Source: a cyanobacterium endosymbiont of Epithemia clementina EcSB (GTDB taxonomy: Bacteria > Cyanobacteriota > Cyanobacteriia > Cyanobacteriales > Microcystaceae). Taken from it: a stretch of DNA of 64,000 nucleotides. Location of the stretch: assembly GCF_029919255.1 (NCBI RefSeq), contig NZ_CP123991.1, positions 1,543,110 to 1,607,109 on the forward strand. The letters run 5' to 3'. The position numbers were made by a program, and so were the translations under genes. Shown here in pieces: positions 51,773 through 61,512 of the stretch; the first letter of the stretch is position 1, and every line of letters starts with the position of its first letter. The notes beneath the pieces are model-generated. The model had not been told where the DNA came from, did no database searches, and worked only from the letters and a program-made list of their open reading frames with translations.

Positions 51773-52954
51773 ATGTATAACTTCGCAATTATTGGTGGAG
51801 GTATTGTTGGACTTTCCACGGGTATGGCATTGGGTCAGAAATATCCTAATGCTTCGATTGTAGTTTTAGAAAAAGAGGACTGTGTTGCCTTTCATCAAAC
51901 TGGTCGAAATAGTGGTGTCATTCACTCAGGAATTTATTATAAACCTGGTAGTTTTAAGGCAAAATTTACTTCTGTTGGTAATCAATCTATGGTGGATTTC
52001 TGTCGCACCTATGATATTCCTCATGAAGTTTGCGGAAAAGTTATTGTTGCTACGAAAGAAAAAGAACTTCTCTTATTAGAGAATATTTATCAACTGGGTT
52101 TAGAGAAAAAGTTAAAAGTCAAAAAGATTAGCTCCCAAGAAGTCAAGGAAATAGAACCTTATGTTAACTGTTTAGCTGGAGTTTATGTTCCTACTTCAGG
52201 AATTGTTGATTATAAAAAAGTAAGTCAAAAGTATTCTCAATTAATTCAAAAGCAAGGAGGAGAAATTTGCCTTAATACAGAAGTCAAAAGAATTATTAAA
52301 ACTTCCGATAGCCAAATTTTAGAAACCAATCAAGGAACAATTAAAACTAATTTTGTTATTAATTGTAGCGGATTGTATAGTGATCGCGTAGCTAAATTAG
52401 CAAAAGTTGATAGTCAAGTTAAAATTGTCCCCTTCCGGGGTGAATATTACGAATTGATTCCTGAAAAACGTTATTTAGTAAAAAACCTTGTTTACCCTGT
52501 TCCTAACCCCGAATTTCCTTTTTTAGGTGTTCATTTTACCCGCATGATTGACGGTAGCGTTCATGCTGGACCTAATGCAGTGTTGAGTTTGAAGCGAGAA
52601 GGATATAAAAAGACAGATTTTAACCTCAAAGATTGTGCTGAAGTTATGACCTATCCAGGATTTTGGAAGCTGGCAGCCAAACACGCTGATGAAGGTATAA
52701 AAGAAATGATCCGCTCTTTTAGCAAAGCTGCTTTTGTTCACAGTCTACAACAAATTATCCCTGAAGTAACCGTCTCTGATGTAATTGCGAGTAAATCGGG
52801 AGTTCGCGCCCAAGCTCTGAAACCTGATGGGGGATTAGTAAATGACTTTTTAATTATTCAAGATAAACAAGCTTTACACGTTTGTAACGCACCTTCTCCG
52901 GCGGCCACTGCTTCTTTAGAAATTGGTAAAGCAATTGTCGCCCGAATTCCGTAA
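51773..52954 (+). CDS. lhgO: L-2-hydroxyglutarate oxidase
   Basis: FAD-dependent oxidase/dehydrogenase that clears L-2-hydroxyglutarate, a side product of 2-oxoglutarate metabolism. The N-terminal FAD motif GGGIVGLSTGMAL lies at residues 8-20, followed by GRNSGVIHSGIYYKPGSFKA, the LhgO signature, and VPFRGEYYELIPEKR and HFTRMIDGSVHAGPNA. Complete at 393 residues. Since 2-oxoglutarate is the carbon signal for PipX and PII in cyanobacteria, clearing its reduced form may matter here; that link is speculative. It ends at a strong hairpin terminator. Confidence 0.93.
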   Translation: MYNFAIIGGGIVGLSTGMALGQKYPNASIVVLEKEDCVAFHQTGRNSGVIHSGIYYKPGSFKAKFTSVGNQSMVDFCRTYDIPHEVCGKVIVATKEKELLLLENIYQLGLEKKLKVKKISSQEVKEIEPYVNCLAGVYVPTSGIVDYKKVSQKYSQLIQKQGGEICLNTEVKRIIKTSDSQILETNQGTIKTNFVINCSGLYSDRVAKLAKVDSQVKIVPFRGEYYELIPEKRYLVKNLVYPVPNPEFPFLGVHFTRMIDGSVHAGPNAVLSLKREGYKKTDFNLKDCAEVMTYPGFWKLAAKHADEGIKEMIRSFSKAAFVHSLQQIIPEVTVSDVIASKSGVRAQALKPDGGLVNDFLIIQDKQALHVCNAPSPAATASLEIGKAIVARIP

Positions 52955-52967
52955 ATAATTCTGATTG

Positions 52968-53013
52968 AAAATAATAAACTGAATCAAGCAATTCATTCAG
53001 TTTATTATTTTTG
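52968..53013 (+). terminator. intrinsic terminator of lhgO
   Basis: Perfect 16-bp arms (52968-52983 and 52996-53011) AAAATAATAAACTGAA and its complement, ending in a T run, 14 bases past the lhgO stop. Confidence 0.8.
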
Positions 53014-53624
53014 TGCCATCAGTTTACGAAGTAATATTTTCTGAAAGTGAAACTTAGCATACCTAGACGACCTGTCCAGGTTTCAGCAAAAGAAGTGAAT
53101 CTGAATTTAGCGTCTTACCCTTCCATAAATTGTGGCTCTTGTTTATGTAAAAATTGCATCCTAGTCAACAATTGATCTTTGATTCTAATCAAGCTTCTTG
53201 AAGTATGCAATATTTATTTACAATTAACACTCTCAGTATTTATAAACAATTTAAACATTATTGACTGATATCTCTGTTCTAGAGAGACTTAGAAATGACA
53301 TCCTTAACCATTGATTTTCTTCATACATCATAGATCGTGTCCAGTCAGACATAGAAAGACTCACGCATGATTCCTTATAAATTGAGTTAATCTTTCAGAA
53401 AGTCATGCTAAATTACCTAACAAGATAGATGAAAAAATTGACTGAAACTCCTTATCATCGTCATTAATGGCCTTGTGTTGGATCCAAAAATGTTCAAAAG
53501 GCAAGTCAATTCTTTATGCTATAAGCTGATTAACATAGGAATCCCAGACACTATGAGCTGATTAGGACTCTGTTACAGACCTGATTTATTTGCTACACTC
53601 GCTCGATTAGACTGAACTATTATT
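53014..53624. other. spacer with possible gene scraps
   Basis: About 600 bases. Minus-strand 53095-53200 reads RIKDQLLTRMQFLHKQEPQF and 53250-53355 reads MSDWTRSMMYEENQWLR; the plus strand near 53465-53605 has another open piece. They look like fragments of decayed genes but none can be named. Confidence 0.4.
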
Positions 53625-56276
53625 ATGCCAACGCTTGTTATCGTCGAATCTCCGACTAAAGCTCGTACCATTAGAAACTATCTACCCAAAGGGTATCGCG
53701 TCGAGGCATCTATGGGTCATGTACGAGATCTCCCTGCCTCAGCTGAGGAAGTTCCCGCATCGTATAAGGAGAAAAGTTGGTCAAACTTAGGGATTAACAT
53801 TGAAAATGATTTTGAGCCACTTTATGTCGTTCCCAAAGGGAAGAAAAAAGTGGTTCAAGAACTTAAATTTGCTTTAAAAGAGGCAGATGAGTTAATTCTT
53901 GCTACTGACGAAGACCGTGAAGGGGAAAGTATCAGTTGGCATTTGCTCCAGCTACTGAAGCCCAAAGTTCCTATCAAGCGTATGGTCTTTCATGAAATTA
54001 CCCGTGAGGCTATCCAACAGGCGTTGAAGAATTGTCGTGATATTGATAAGAATTTGGTTCATGCCCAGGAAACAAGACGAATTTTAGATCGTTTAGTTGG
54101 TTATACGGTTTCTCCGTTACTTTGGAAAAAAATCGCTCGCGGTCTTTCCGCTGGACGAGTGCAATCAGTAGCAGTTCGTCTATTGGTACAACGAGAACGA
54201 GAACGCCAAACTTTCCAGTCGGGAGGATACTGGAATCTCAAAGCTTTATTAGAAGCAAAAGATAAGAACTCCTTTGATGCTAAATTAGTGACTCTAAAGA
54301 ACAAAAAAATTGCCACAGCTAACGATTTCAACCCCAATACTGGAAAAATTACTCAGGGACGGGATGTAATTCTTCTTGATAAAGATCAAGCCTATACTCT
54401 TAAAGATCGCTTAGACGGAAAACATTGGACTGTTAGCAATACAGAAGAAAAGCCCACAACTCGCAAACCTGCTCCTCCTTTTACTACCTCTACCCTACAA
54501 CAGGAATCTAACCGAAAATTAGGAATTTCAGCGCGAGATACTATGCGGATTGCCCAAAAACTTTATGAAGAAGGGTATATCACCTATATGAGAACAGATT
54601 CTGTCCATTTATCTGATCAAGCCATTGCTGCTGCGAGGAACTGTGTTGAACAAAAATATGGCAAAGAATACCTTAGCCCCAAACCTCGTCAATACACAAC
54701 TAAAAGTAAGGGAGCCCAAGAAGCACACGAAGCTGTTCGTCCGGCCGGAAATGAGTTTCGCACTCCCCAAGAAACAGGGTTATCAGGCAATGAGTTTTCC
54801 ATCTATGATTTAATTTGGAAGCGTACTGTAGCCTGTCAAATGGCAAATGCTCGTTTAACCCAAATTGTTATTAGTCTCGAGGTAGAAGACGCAGGCTTTC
54901 GCTCTTCAGGTAAACGGATTGATTTTCCAGGGTTTTTCCGCGCTTATGTTGAAGGGTCTGATGATCCTGAAGCAGCTTTAGAAAACCAAGAAGTAATCCT
55001 TCCATCCCTAAAAGTAGGAGATCATCCTAATTGTCAGCAATTAGACGTATTAGGCCATGAAACCCAGCCCCCTACTCGATTTACGGAAGCATCTCTTGTG
55101 AAAATTCTCGAAAGTGAGGGAGTCGGTCGTCCGAGTACCTACGCCAGCATTATCGGGACAATTATTGATCGCGGTTATGCTCAAATGCGCAGTAAAGCTT
55201 TAGTCCCGACGTTTACCGCTTTTGCCGTAGTGAGTCTATTAGAGCAACATTTCCATGATTTGGTGGATACAAAATTTACCTCGAAAATGGAACATACCCT
55301 CGACGAAATTGCCACTGGAGAAACTCAATGGGTACCCTATCTCAAGGATTTTTATCTTGGGGAAAAGGGGTTAGACAATCTGGTTCAATTGGGTATTGAG
55401 AATATAGATCCTGCAGTTGCTAAGGCTGTTAATCTAGATAATTTAGAGGTTACTGTTAAACTTGGAAAATTTGGACCGTATATTGAGGTGATACAAGAAG
55501 AAGAAGTGATTACCGCTTCAATTCCCATGGATTTGACCCCAGCTGATCTAAATCCTGAACGAATATCCACAATTCTTAAGCAAAAAATAGAAGGACCTAA
55601 AGAATTAGGGTTACACCCTGAAACAGGAGAATCTATCTACACTCTTATCGGGAGTTATGGTCCTTACGTTCAATTGGGAGAGGTTAGCGAGGATAATAAG
55701 AAACCCAAACGCACCTCCTTACCCAAAGACATGAAACCTGAAGATGTCACTCTAGAGAAAGCCGTGGGGTTGTTATCTCTCCCTCGTCTGTTAGGAAATC
55801 ATCCTGATACGGGAGCCAAAATCAAAGCAGGTTTAGGGCGGTTTGGTCCTTATATAGTTCATGATCGGGGCAAAGAAGGTAAAGATTATCGTTCCCTAAA
55901 AGTTGGGGATGATGTCTTGACGGTTAACCTAGGACGAGCTTTAGAATTATTAGCCCAATTAAAGCGAACTAGAAGAGGAGGTCAAGGGACCAAGAAACCG
56001 CTACGAGAATTGGGAATCCATCCTGAAGACAAAGAAGCCATTAATCTTTATGAGGGTCCCTATGGTCTTTATGTTAAACATGGCAAGGTTAATGCAAGTC
56101 TTCCCGAAGGAGAAAAAGTTGATACTTTAACTCTAGAAACAGCATTGGAATTGTTAGCCACAAAAGCGACAACTAAGAAAAAGACAAACCGTAAATCAAC
56201 AAAAAGCAAAACGACAACTAAAAGCAAAACTACTAGTGAAAATGCAAAATCGACAGCTGATAGTAAGAACACATAA
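53625..56276 (+). CDS. topA: DNA topoisomerase I
   Basis: Type IA topoisomerase that relaxes negative supercoils. The Toprim domain begins LVIVESPTKARTI and contains DEDREGE at residues 95-101; the active-site tyrosine is Y321 in YITYMRTDS. Then come the ARRPAGQEAHEAVRP-type region and, after residue 610, several C-terminal repeats of the GPY(I/V)... type with LGxHPETG segments, followed by a Lys/Thr/Ser-rich tail of about 35 residues. At 883 residues it matches cyanobacterial TopA. Its stop overlaps the next ATG by one base. Confidence 0.97.
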   Translation: MPTLVIVESPTKARTIRNYLPKGYRVEASMGHVRDLPASAEEVPASYKEKSWSNLGINIENDFEPLYVVPKGKKKVVQELKFALKEADELILATDEDREGESISWHLLQLLKPKVPIKRMVFHEITREAIQQALKNCRDIDKNLVHAQETRRILDRLVGYTVSPLLWKKIARGLSAGRVQSVAVRLLVQRERERQTFQSGGYWNLKALLEAKDKNSFDAKLVTLKNKKIATANDFNPNTGKITQGRDVILLDKDQAYTLKDRLDGKHWTVSNTEEKPTTRKPAPPFTTSTLQQESNRKLGISARDTMRIAQKLYEEGYITYMRTDSVHLSDQAIAAARNCVEQKYGKEYLSPKPRQYTTKSKGAQEAHEAVRPAGNEFRTPQETGLSGNEFSIYDLIWKRTVACQMANARLTQIVISLEVEDAGFRSSGKRIDFPGFFRAYVEGSDDPEAALENQEVILPSLKVGDHPNCQQLDVLGHETQPPTRFTEASLVKILESEGVGRPSTYASIIGTIIDRGYAQMRSKALVPTFTAFAVVSLLEQHFHDLVDTKFTSKMEHTLDEIATGETQWVPYLKDFYLGEKGLDNLVQLGIENIDPAVAKAVNLDNLEVTVKLGKFGPYIEVIQEEEVITASIPMDLTPADLNPERISTILKQKIEGPKELGLHPETGESIYTLIGSYGPYVQLGEVSEDNKKPKRTSLPKDMKPEDVTLEKAVGLLSLPRLLGNHPDTGAKIKAGLGRFGPYIVHDRGKEGKDYRSLKVGDDVLTVNLGRALELLAQLKRTRRGGQGTKKPLRELGIHPEDKEAINLYEGPYGLYVKHGKVNASLPEGEKVDTLTLETALELLATKATTKKKTNRKSTKSKTTTKSKTTSENAKSTADSKNT

Positions 56277-56482
56277 TGGCCTTACCGGACTTAAGTTCTA
56301 ACGCAATTAAAAATTGTGGCTTAAATCTGACAAGAGTAAAACGGTATAACATAAGCTTGTCTTCACCAGCTTATAATTTAGCTCTGGAGACAGACTTCAT
56401 CTTTGTGAAATCAGGTTTTAGCCTGATTCGATCTCAAAAGTTCCTTTCTTCTAAATTATTGAATCGAAAACTATTTCCTTGA
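56276..56482 (+). CDS. short hypothetical protein, probably truncated
   Basis: A 68-residue open frame whose ATG shares a base with the topA stop (TAATG), an arrangement typical of translationally coupled genes. It reads MALPDLSSNAIKNCGLNL at the start, with no membrane helix or known motif. The tight coupling suggests it was the first part of a real gene whose remainder is lost or frameshifted; the function is unknown. Confidence 0.35.
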   Translation: MALPDLSSNAIKNCGLNLTRVKRYNISLSSPAYNLALETDFIFVKSGFSLIRSQKFLSSKLLNRKLFP

Positions 56483-56561
56483 CATAACTCATTATAAATA
56501 TTAAAAACTGATACAGTTACAATAAATAGTGAGGATGGGAGAAGTTAGGTAGCAAACTATT

Positions 56562-58033
56562 ATGTATATTGTCCAAATTGCCTCAAAATACGTCCCCGCC
56601 ATCAAAGTGGGGGTGGGGGGACGTAGCTTACAGACTAAGTCGGGAACTCGAAAGTAAAGGTAACTGTGTCGAACTAATTCTCCCTATGAATGATAGTATA
56701 TGCTACAATCCCATTTGGGAGATCCATTAGGTCTATCAAGATTTATTTATTCCTTCATAAGGATAGAACTGTTTAGTGTTCCGTTTTTTGTGGTAATGTA
56801 TACGGGCGACTTTGTGTTTTATTCAACCCAACCCTCGCGATTATTTATTCAACTGAAGATATTATTATGACGCTATAGATGATTGTACGCGCTTTGCGTT
56901 TTTCAGTAAAATGGCCTTAAAAATTCTTTTTAAGAGTAATAAACGTTTTGATATTATCTACTGTCATGACTGGCAGACGGCACTGGTTCCAATTTTACTG
57001 TTTGAAGTTTATACACATTATAGGATCTTGAAAAAGATAGTTGGTTATACCATTCATAACTTCAAACACAAAAGTATTGCCGGCGTTGATGATGAGCAAC
57101 TGGACCATATAATGAGCTCTACTATCTCAATTATGATCATCTATGCGATAACTTTAATGATAGTGTCGTCAACCTATAAAAAGAGGTATTGTTTACTCTA
57201 ACTATGTCAACACGGTTTCTACTCATCATGCTTGGGAAGCTCATTTTGGAAACGAGGGTCATAGTTTGAGCCACACTTTAGAAATTCATCAACAAAAATT
57301 TGGTGGCATTCTTAATGAACTTGACTATAGTATTTGGAGTCCCGATATTGATAGCTATATCCTGAAACACTATGGCTCTGAAGATTTTGAATTAAAAGCT
57401 CGTAATAAAAAAGCTTTAAGATAACGTTTCTTATTAAGAGATGAAGATAAACCCATTGTTGTTTATATTAGTCGCTTGGATGATCAAAAAGAAGTTTATT
57501 TAGTTCGCCATTCTATCTATTTTAGAATAGCAAAGAGAGTACAATTTTTCTTTTTAGGAGCAGTTACTGCTTCAGATATTAATAACTGGTTCTGGCATGA
57601 AAAACATCACTTAAACAATAATTATGATGTTCATTTAGAACTTAAGTTTAATAAAAAATTATCCCACTTAATTTATGCAGGAGCAGATATGATAGTTGTT
57701 ACTAGCAATTACGAACCATGTAGATTAACTCAAATAATTTCTTTACGGTATGGAACTATTCCTATTGTGCGTGGGGTTGGTGGTTTGATTAATACGGTAT
57801 TTGATCGAAATTATGATCAGTTTCATCACGCTGAAGAACGCAATGGTTATGTTTTCTTCCAAGCAGATTTTAATGGTTTAGAATCTGCTTTACATCGTCC
57901 TTTAGAGTTATGGTAATATACTCGAGAAGGATTTTATAATCTAGCTAAACAAGAGATGCAGTATGATTACTCTTGGCAAAATTTAGGAGATAAATATATA
58001 GAAGTTTACGACTTGATCCGTTTTGAGTTTTAG
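56562..58033 (+). pseudogene. glgA: wrecked glycogen synthase
   Basis: Pieces of a GlgA-type glycogen synthase appear in order across the full length: MYIVQIASKYVPAIKVG at the start (homologues have APxIKAGGLGDV; the ADP-glucose loop KxGGLGDV is destroyed), ALKILFKSNKRFDIIYCHDWQ, YTIHNFKHKSIAG, SNYVNTVSTHHAWEA, VYISRLDDQKEV, NNWFWHEKHHLNNN, LSHLIYAGADMIVV, EPCRLTQIISLRYGTIPIVRGVGGL and the end YDYSWQNLGDKY. Several stops and frame changes separate them, so no functional enzyme can be made. The C-terminal half is better preserved than the N-terminal half. Confidence 0.93.
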
Positions 58034-58217
58034 CTTTGATTTGAAGCTCAAAACTTTGTTGGGATAATTATTTAAGTTTTAGAGAGGTATTGAACAATTA
58101 TACCTCTCTGTTATTTTTTGAATATAATACAAAGAAAAATATCACACGTTCTCTGACCGTTGTAAAATTAGCAGTCTGTGGTTAACTGAGATAATCTACC
58201 TAAAATTGATTTTAACT

Positions 58218-58952
58218 TTAAGATAGGGAAGATATCAAAAATTCTGCAAGTCCTAAATTGCGAATGCCTTTAGGAGTAACTTCAAAACGATAAGGTAATA
58301 TTTTTACTCCCTTATTAACCGCTTTCCTTAAAAGTTTTCCATAAGTGGCATCGAAATTATCTCCAGGGGCAAAAGAATAACAATCTTTTCGATTGATAAA
58401 ATAGAGCATGATTGGTTTTGCATCTGGCAAAAGTGATATTAATTCTTTTAAGTGTTTTTGTCCGCGACTGGTGACAGTATCAGGAAAGAGGGCTATTTTT
58501 CCTTGGCTAAGGGTTGTATTCTTTACTTCTATATAAATGGGAGACTTGTTCCCATCTTGTGTTAAAAGAAAATCGATACGACTTTTTTTATCACTCCCAT
58601 AGGGAACCTCACAATGAACTTGGGTATATTGTCCTGCTAACTCTACTAAACTTTGTTGTTCCAAAGTTAGTTTAATTACCTTATTAGGGAGAGCCGTATT
58701 AATTCCAACCCAAGTTCCCTCAACATTAATCATTTCCCAAGTGTAGGCTAATTTTCGCTTAGGATTATCACTTTTAGAAACATAAACATGACTGCCAACC
58801 TTACTCACTCCTATCATTGGCCCTGTATTGGCACAATGAGCCGTAATTATCTTACCTGTTTCAAGTTCAATATCAGCTAAAAATCGCTTATAGCGTCTAA
58901 TTAAAATCCCTGAAATTAGAGGAGGATAGGAATAAACAAAATCAGAAGTCAT
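58218..58952 (-). CDS. sfsA: SfsA family DNA/RNA nuclease-like protein
   Basis: A 244-residue protein of the SfsA family, named for sugar fermentation stimulation in E. coli; family members resemble nucleases and bind DNA. Signature segments are RRYKRFLADIELETGKIITAHCANTGPM (residues 19-46), SRIDFLL and YIEVKNTTL with the D..E.K nuclease-like triad, then FPDTVTSRGQKHL. All are present and the length is complete. The cellular role in cyanobacteria is not established. It converges on the glgA remnant. Confidence 0.93.
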   Translation of the reverse strand: MTSDFVYSYPPLISGILIRRYKRFLADIELETGKIITAHCANTGPMIGVSKVGSHVYVSKSDNPKRKLAYTWEMINVEGTWVGINTALPNKVIKLTLEQQSLVELAGQYTQVHCEVPYGSDKKSRIDFLLTQDGNKSPIYIEVKNTTLSQGKIALFPDTVTSRGQKHLKELISLLPDAKPIMLYFINRKDCYSFAPGDNFDATYGKLLRKAVNKGVKILPYRFEVTPKGIRNLGLAEFLISSLS

Positions 58953-59535
58953 TATTGTTAATCATTAGAATAATCAAGTAAGCGAGCTTAAAAAAGTCTA
59001 AAATGGAAAAGTAGTTAAAAGAGAGAACTAGTTATATGCCAGCCTTTTTAAAAATTAAGCTAACAGTATAAATAGTAGAAACTATCAAGGTTGGTTTGCA
59101 ATTCAAAAATTTTATCTACAATTAAAGCAAAAGTAGAAATATTATGTTTAAATCCTAAGGTTTAAAGAGTTAAAAACATTTAAAATTGTAAGTGGAATTA
59201 TTCAGGCAATACAATTATAAAAACAATTTTTAGATGGATTATTTAAGGGAGAGGAGAGTTATGCTACACCAAGAAAGGTGAAAAAAAAAGAATAAAATAG
59301 TTCCAGAGAGTTGAAAAATAAAAAAGTAATTCTAATATAACAGATATATTTGGATCGAGTAAATGAATACAAGTAATTTAGTCAAAGTACAGCTGAAACA
59401 ATCACAAAAAAAAGGATTGCATCCATTTCTTTTTATCAACCTGTTAGTTCGGAACTGATTTTAATCAAAGCTCACGAAATCAGAGAAACAAAATAATCTT
59501 CTTTTTTACTTTTCATTTAAGGCTACTCATTTCAC
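58953..59535. other. gene-poor spacer
   Basis: About 580 AT-rich bases. A 31-codon open stretch begins at the ATG at 59364, without homology I can recognise. No terminator or RNA gene was seen. Confidence 0.45.
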
Positions 59536-60345
59536 TTATTCGCCTAATTTTCGGGATTGCTGATAAGCTACCTGTACCGCTTCAATGATAGCCGACCGAA
59601 ATCCAGCTTTTTCTAATTGGGCTACTCCAGCGATTGTAGTTCCTCCTGGACTAGTGACTTTATCCTTCAATTGGGCTGGATGTAACTCAGTGTTTTGTAG
59701 CAATTGTACCGTTCCTAACACCGTTTGTAACGCTAGTTGAATGGCAATTTTCCTGGGCAAGCCAGCATACACTCCTCCATCAGCTAAAGCTTCAATCATC
59801 ATTGCTACAAAAGCGGGTCCTGATCCCGATAGTCCTGTGACCGCGTCTATTAAAGACTCTGGCACTTGTACCACTTGTCCGACTGCCTCAAAGAGAGTAG
59901 TTGCTAAGGTCAAATGGTTTGGTTTAACTCCTTGTCCAGGAGAGATCACGGTCATCCCTGCTCCGACTGTAGCCGGCACATTGGGCATTACTCGCAGTAT
60001 TGGATATTTAGGGAAACCTGCTTCTAAACGAATTAAGGGAACCCCAGCTAAAATAGAGATAACGAGCGGGTAAGGCTGAGGACGTTCTACCAAATTTAGT
60101 GAGGACAAAACCTCATCTAACACCTGGGGTTTGATGGATAACAATAACACCTCTCCCGACTCAACTACTGTTTGGTTGTCTTCAGCAATATGAACCCGAT
60201 AGGTTTGTTCAAGAAACTCTCGCCGCTGTTGGTTAGGTTCGCTAACTAACACCTCGTGAGATTGATAAAGTTTTTTGTTTAAAAGGCGGGATATTATAGC
60301 CTCTGCCATCACCCCGCCGCCGATGATACCTAATCTAATAGACAC
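59536..60345 (-). CDS. proC: pyrroline-5-carboxylate reductase
   Basis: Last enzyme of proline synthesis; reduces pyrroline-5-carboxylate with NAD(P)H. The 269-residue protein starts LGIIGGGVMAEAI (Rossmann nucleotide site), has LSIKPQ, RVMPNVPATVGAGMT and the C-terminal signature TVLGTVQLL and DKVTSPGGTTIAGVAQLEKAGFR. Length is normal. It is last in the same-strand run pipX-pipY-sepF-proC, an arrangement also found in other cyanobacteria. Confidence 0.97.
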   Translation of the reverse strand: MSIRLGIIGGGVMAEAIISRLLNKKLYQSHEVLVSEPNQQRREFLEQTYRVHIAEDNQTVVESGEVLLLSIKPQVLDEVLSSLNLVERPQPYPLVISILAGVPLIRLEAGFPKYPILRVMPNVPATVGAGMTVISPGQGVKPNHLTLATTLFEAVGQVVQVPESLIDAVTGLSGSGPAFVAMMIEALADGGVYAGLPRKIAIQLALQTVLGTVQLLQNTELHPAQLKDKVTSPGGTTIAGVAQLEKAGFRSAIIEAVQVAYQQSRKLGE

Positions 60346-60439
60346 AAGTTTTAATTGAATTTAACTTAACGATCCAGCTTTCACCAAAACATTATAGTTA
60401 CCACAATATCGACGTAACGGGACCTTACATCTCCACTGA

Positions 60440-61018
60440 TCATTGAACCAGGCGGCTGGCGTCAGTTCCCCAACTAGGGGTGGGAGCTGAAGTACGCACA
60501 GGAGTTGTGGGAACTTCAGGCACATCATGAACCATCCCAGAAAGAGTACTTACCTTAACACAGCTTGGGGTAAATAAGAAAATACTCTCACCTATTCTTT
60601 CTTGGTGTCCATCAATAGCATAAGTTCCACCTGCTACAAAATCTACGGCTCTTTGTGCTTCTTCGGGATCCATCACATTCAAATTAAGAACAACAGACTT
60701 ACGCTCCCGCAGGGTTTGGATAACCTGGGGCATTTCGTCAAATGAATGGGGTTCAACTACTACTACTTCAGCAATGCTATTAGTAATCCCCGGCATTCCG
60801 ATGACATTATTCCTATTTGTTCCTATAGATGAATCCGAAGTTAAATTCAAATCACGGTTGCGTGAAGACGGTTGAGTATAGTCTTTTCCCATGGAAGAGA
60901 GATGCTGCTCTTCCTCCATTTCTTTATAATCTTCTGAATCATAGGGATCGTATTCATCATATACAGGTTCATCAATACCCACAATTCTTTTTAGCTTCTC
61001 TGTCAAAGACATATTCAA
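60440..61018 (-). CDS. sepF: cell division protein SepF
   Basis: Binds FtsZ and aids Z-ring assembly and septum formation. The 192 residues contain an N-terminal amphipathic segment and an acidic, disordered linker (residues 17-85), then the SepF domain: [53 protein letters not shown], of which the G-T-Y-A-I-D-G end is diagnostic. It sits between pipY and proC on the same strand, spaced about 95 bases from proC. Confidence 0.95.
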   Translation of the reverse strand: MNMSLTEKLKRIVGIDEPVYDEYDPYDSEDYKEMEEEQHLSSMGKDYTQPSSRNRDLNLTSDSSIGTNRNNVIGMPGITNSIAEVVVVEPHSFDEMPQVIQTLRERKSVVLNLNVMDPEEAQRAVDFVAGGTYAIDGHQERIGESIFLFTPSCVKVSTLSGMVHDVPEVPTTPVRTSAPTPSWGTDASRLVQ

Positions 61019-61220
61019 AATTTCCGTTTTTTACAAAGGGTTAACCAAACAAGGGAAATAAAGGTTAAAAAACAATATTGTACCTGTTGGCTTAAAATTA
61101 GATTTAGGGCTCTATTGAGTCACTCTTCGCACTACCTAGTTTGTTGTAAGGACGAGTGAACTTTTCTAGTCTGGCGACGCTATCAAAGCCAGTTCCTTTT
61201 AGTCCGGATGGCTCTACTAT

Positions 61221-61276
61221 TTAGTCGTTTTACTTCAATAACATGTTCTTAGTCGTTTAAGTTCAAAAATATGTTC
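61221..61276. repeat. 28-bp tandem direct repeat, two copies
   Basis: Copy 1 (61221-61248) and copy 2 (61249-61276) abut exactly and match at 24 of 28 positions. Each starts TTAGTCGTTT and ends ATGTTC. Repeated motifs of this length are common at the ends of IS21-like and Tn7-like elements, but no transposase trace was seen beside them. Confidence 0.85.
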
Positions 61277-61304
61277 CCTCATTTTAGATTTTAGAAAAAT
61301 ATTA

Positions 61305-61367
61305 TTTGACCAGCTGTCTTAACATTTTAGGATATCTTTGACCAGCTGTCTTACATTTTAGGATACC
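61305..61367. repeat. 31/32-bp tandem direct repeat, two copies
   Basis: Copy 1 (61305-61336) and copy 2 (61337-61367) differ by a one-base indel and one substitution. Each begins TTTGACCAGCTGTCTTA and ends TTTTAGGATAnC. They lie 28 bases after the other tandem repeat; the high identity suggests recent origin or selection. Confidence 0.88.
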
Positions 61368-61512
61368 AACGAACAAAGATCTCTAAAGAATATAAACAAT
61401 TTATGAAATAAAAAGAATATGTTAGATTATGTGAACTTTTTTGTCTTGAATAGAAACAAAGACGCTTTTAATCAATTTTCAGGGTAATGAGGAAGTTAAT
61501 CACCAAACATAT

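Larger units (their letters stand above)
61019..61512. other. spacer with two tandem repeats
   Basis: About 490 bases breaking the pipY-sepF run. It holds two adjacent two-copy direct repeats (listed separately) and otherwise no gene remnant that I can name. The insertion suggests an element once landed here. Confidence 0.5.
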
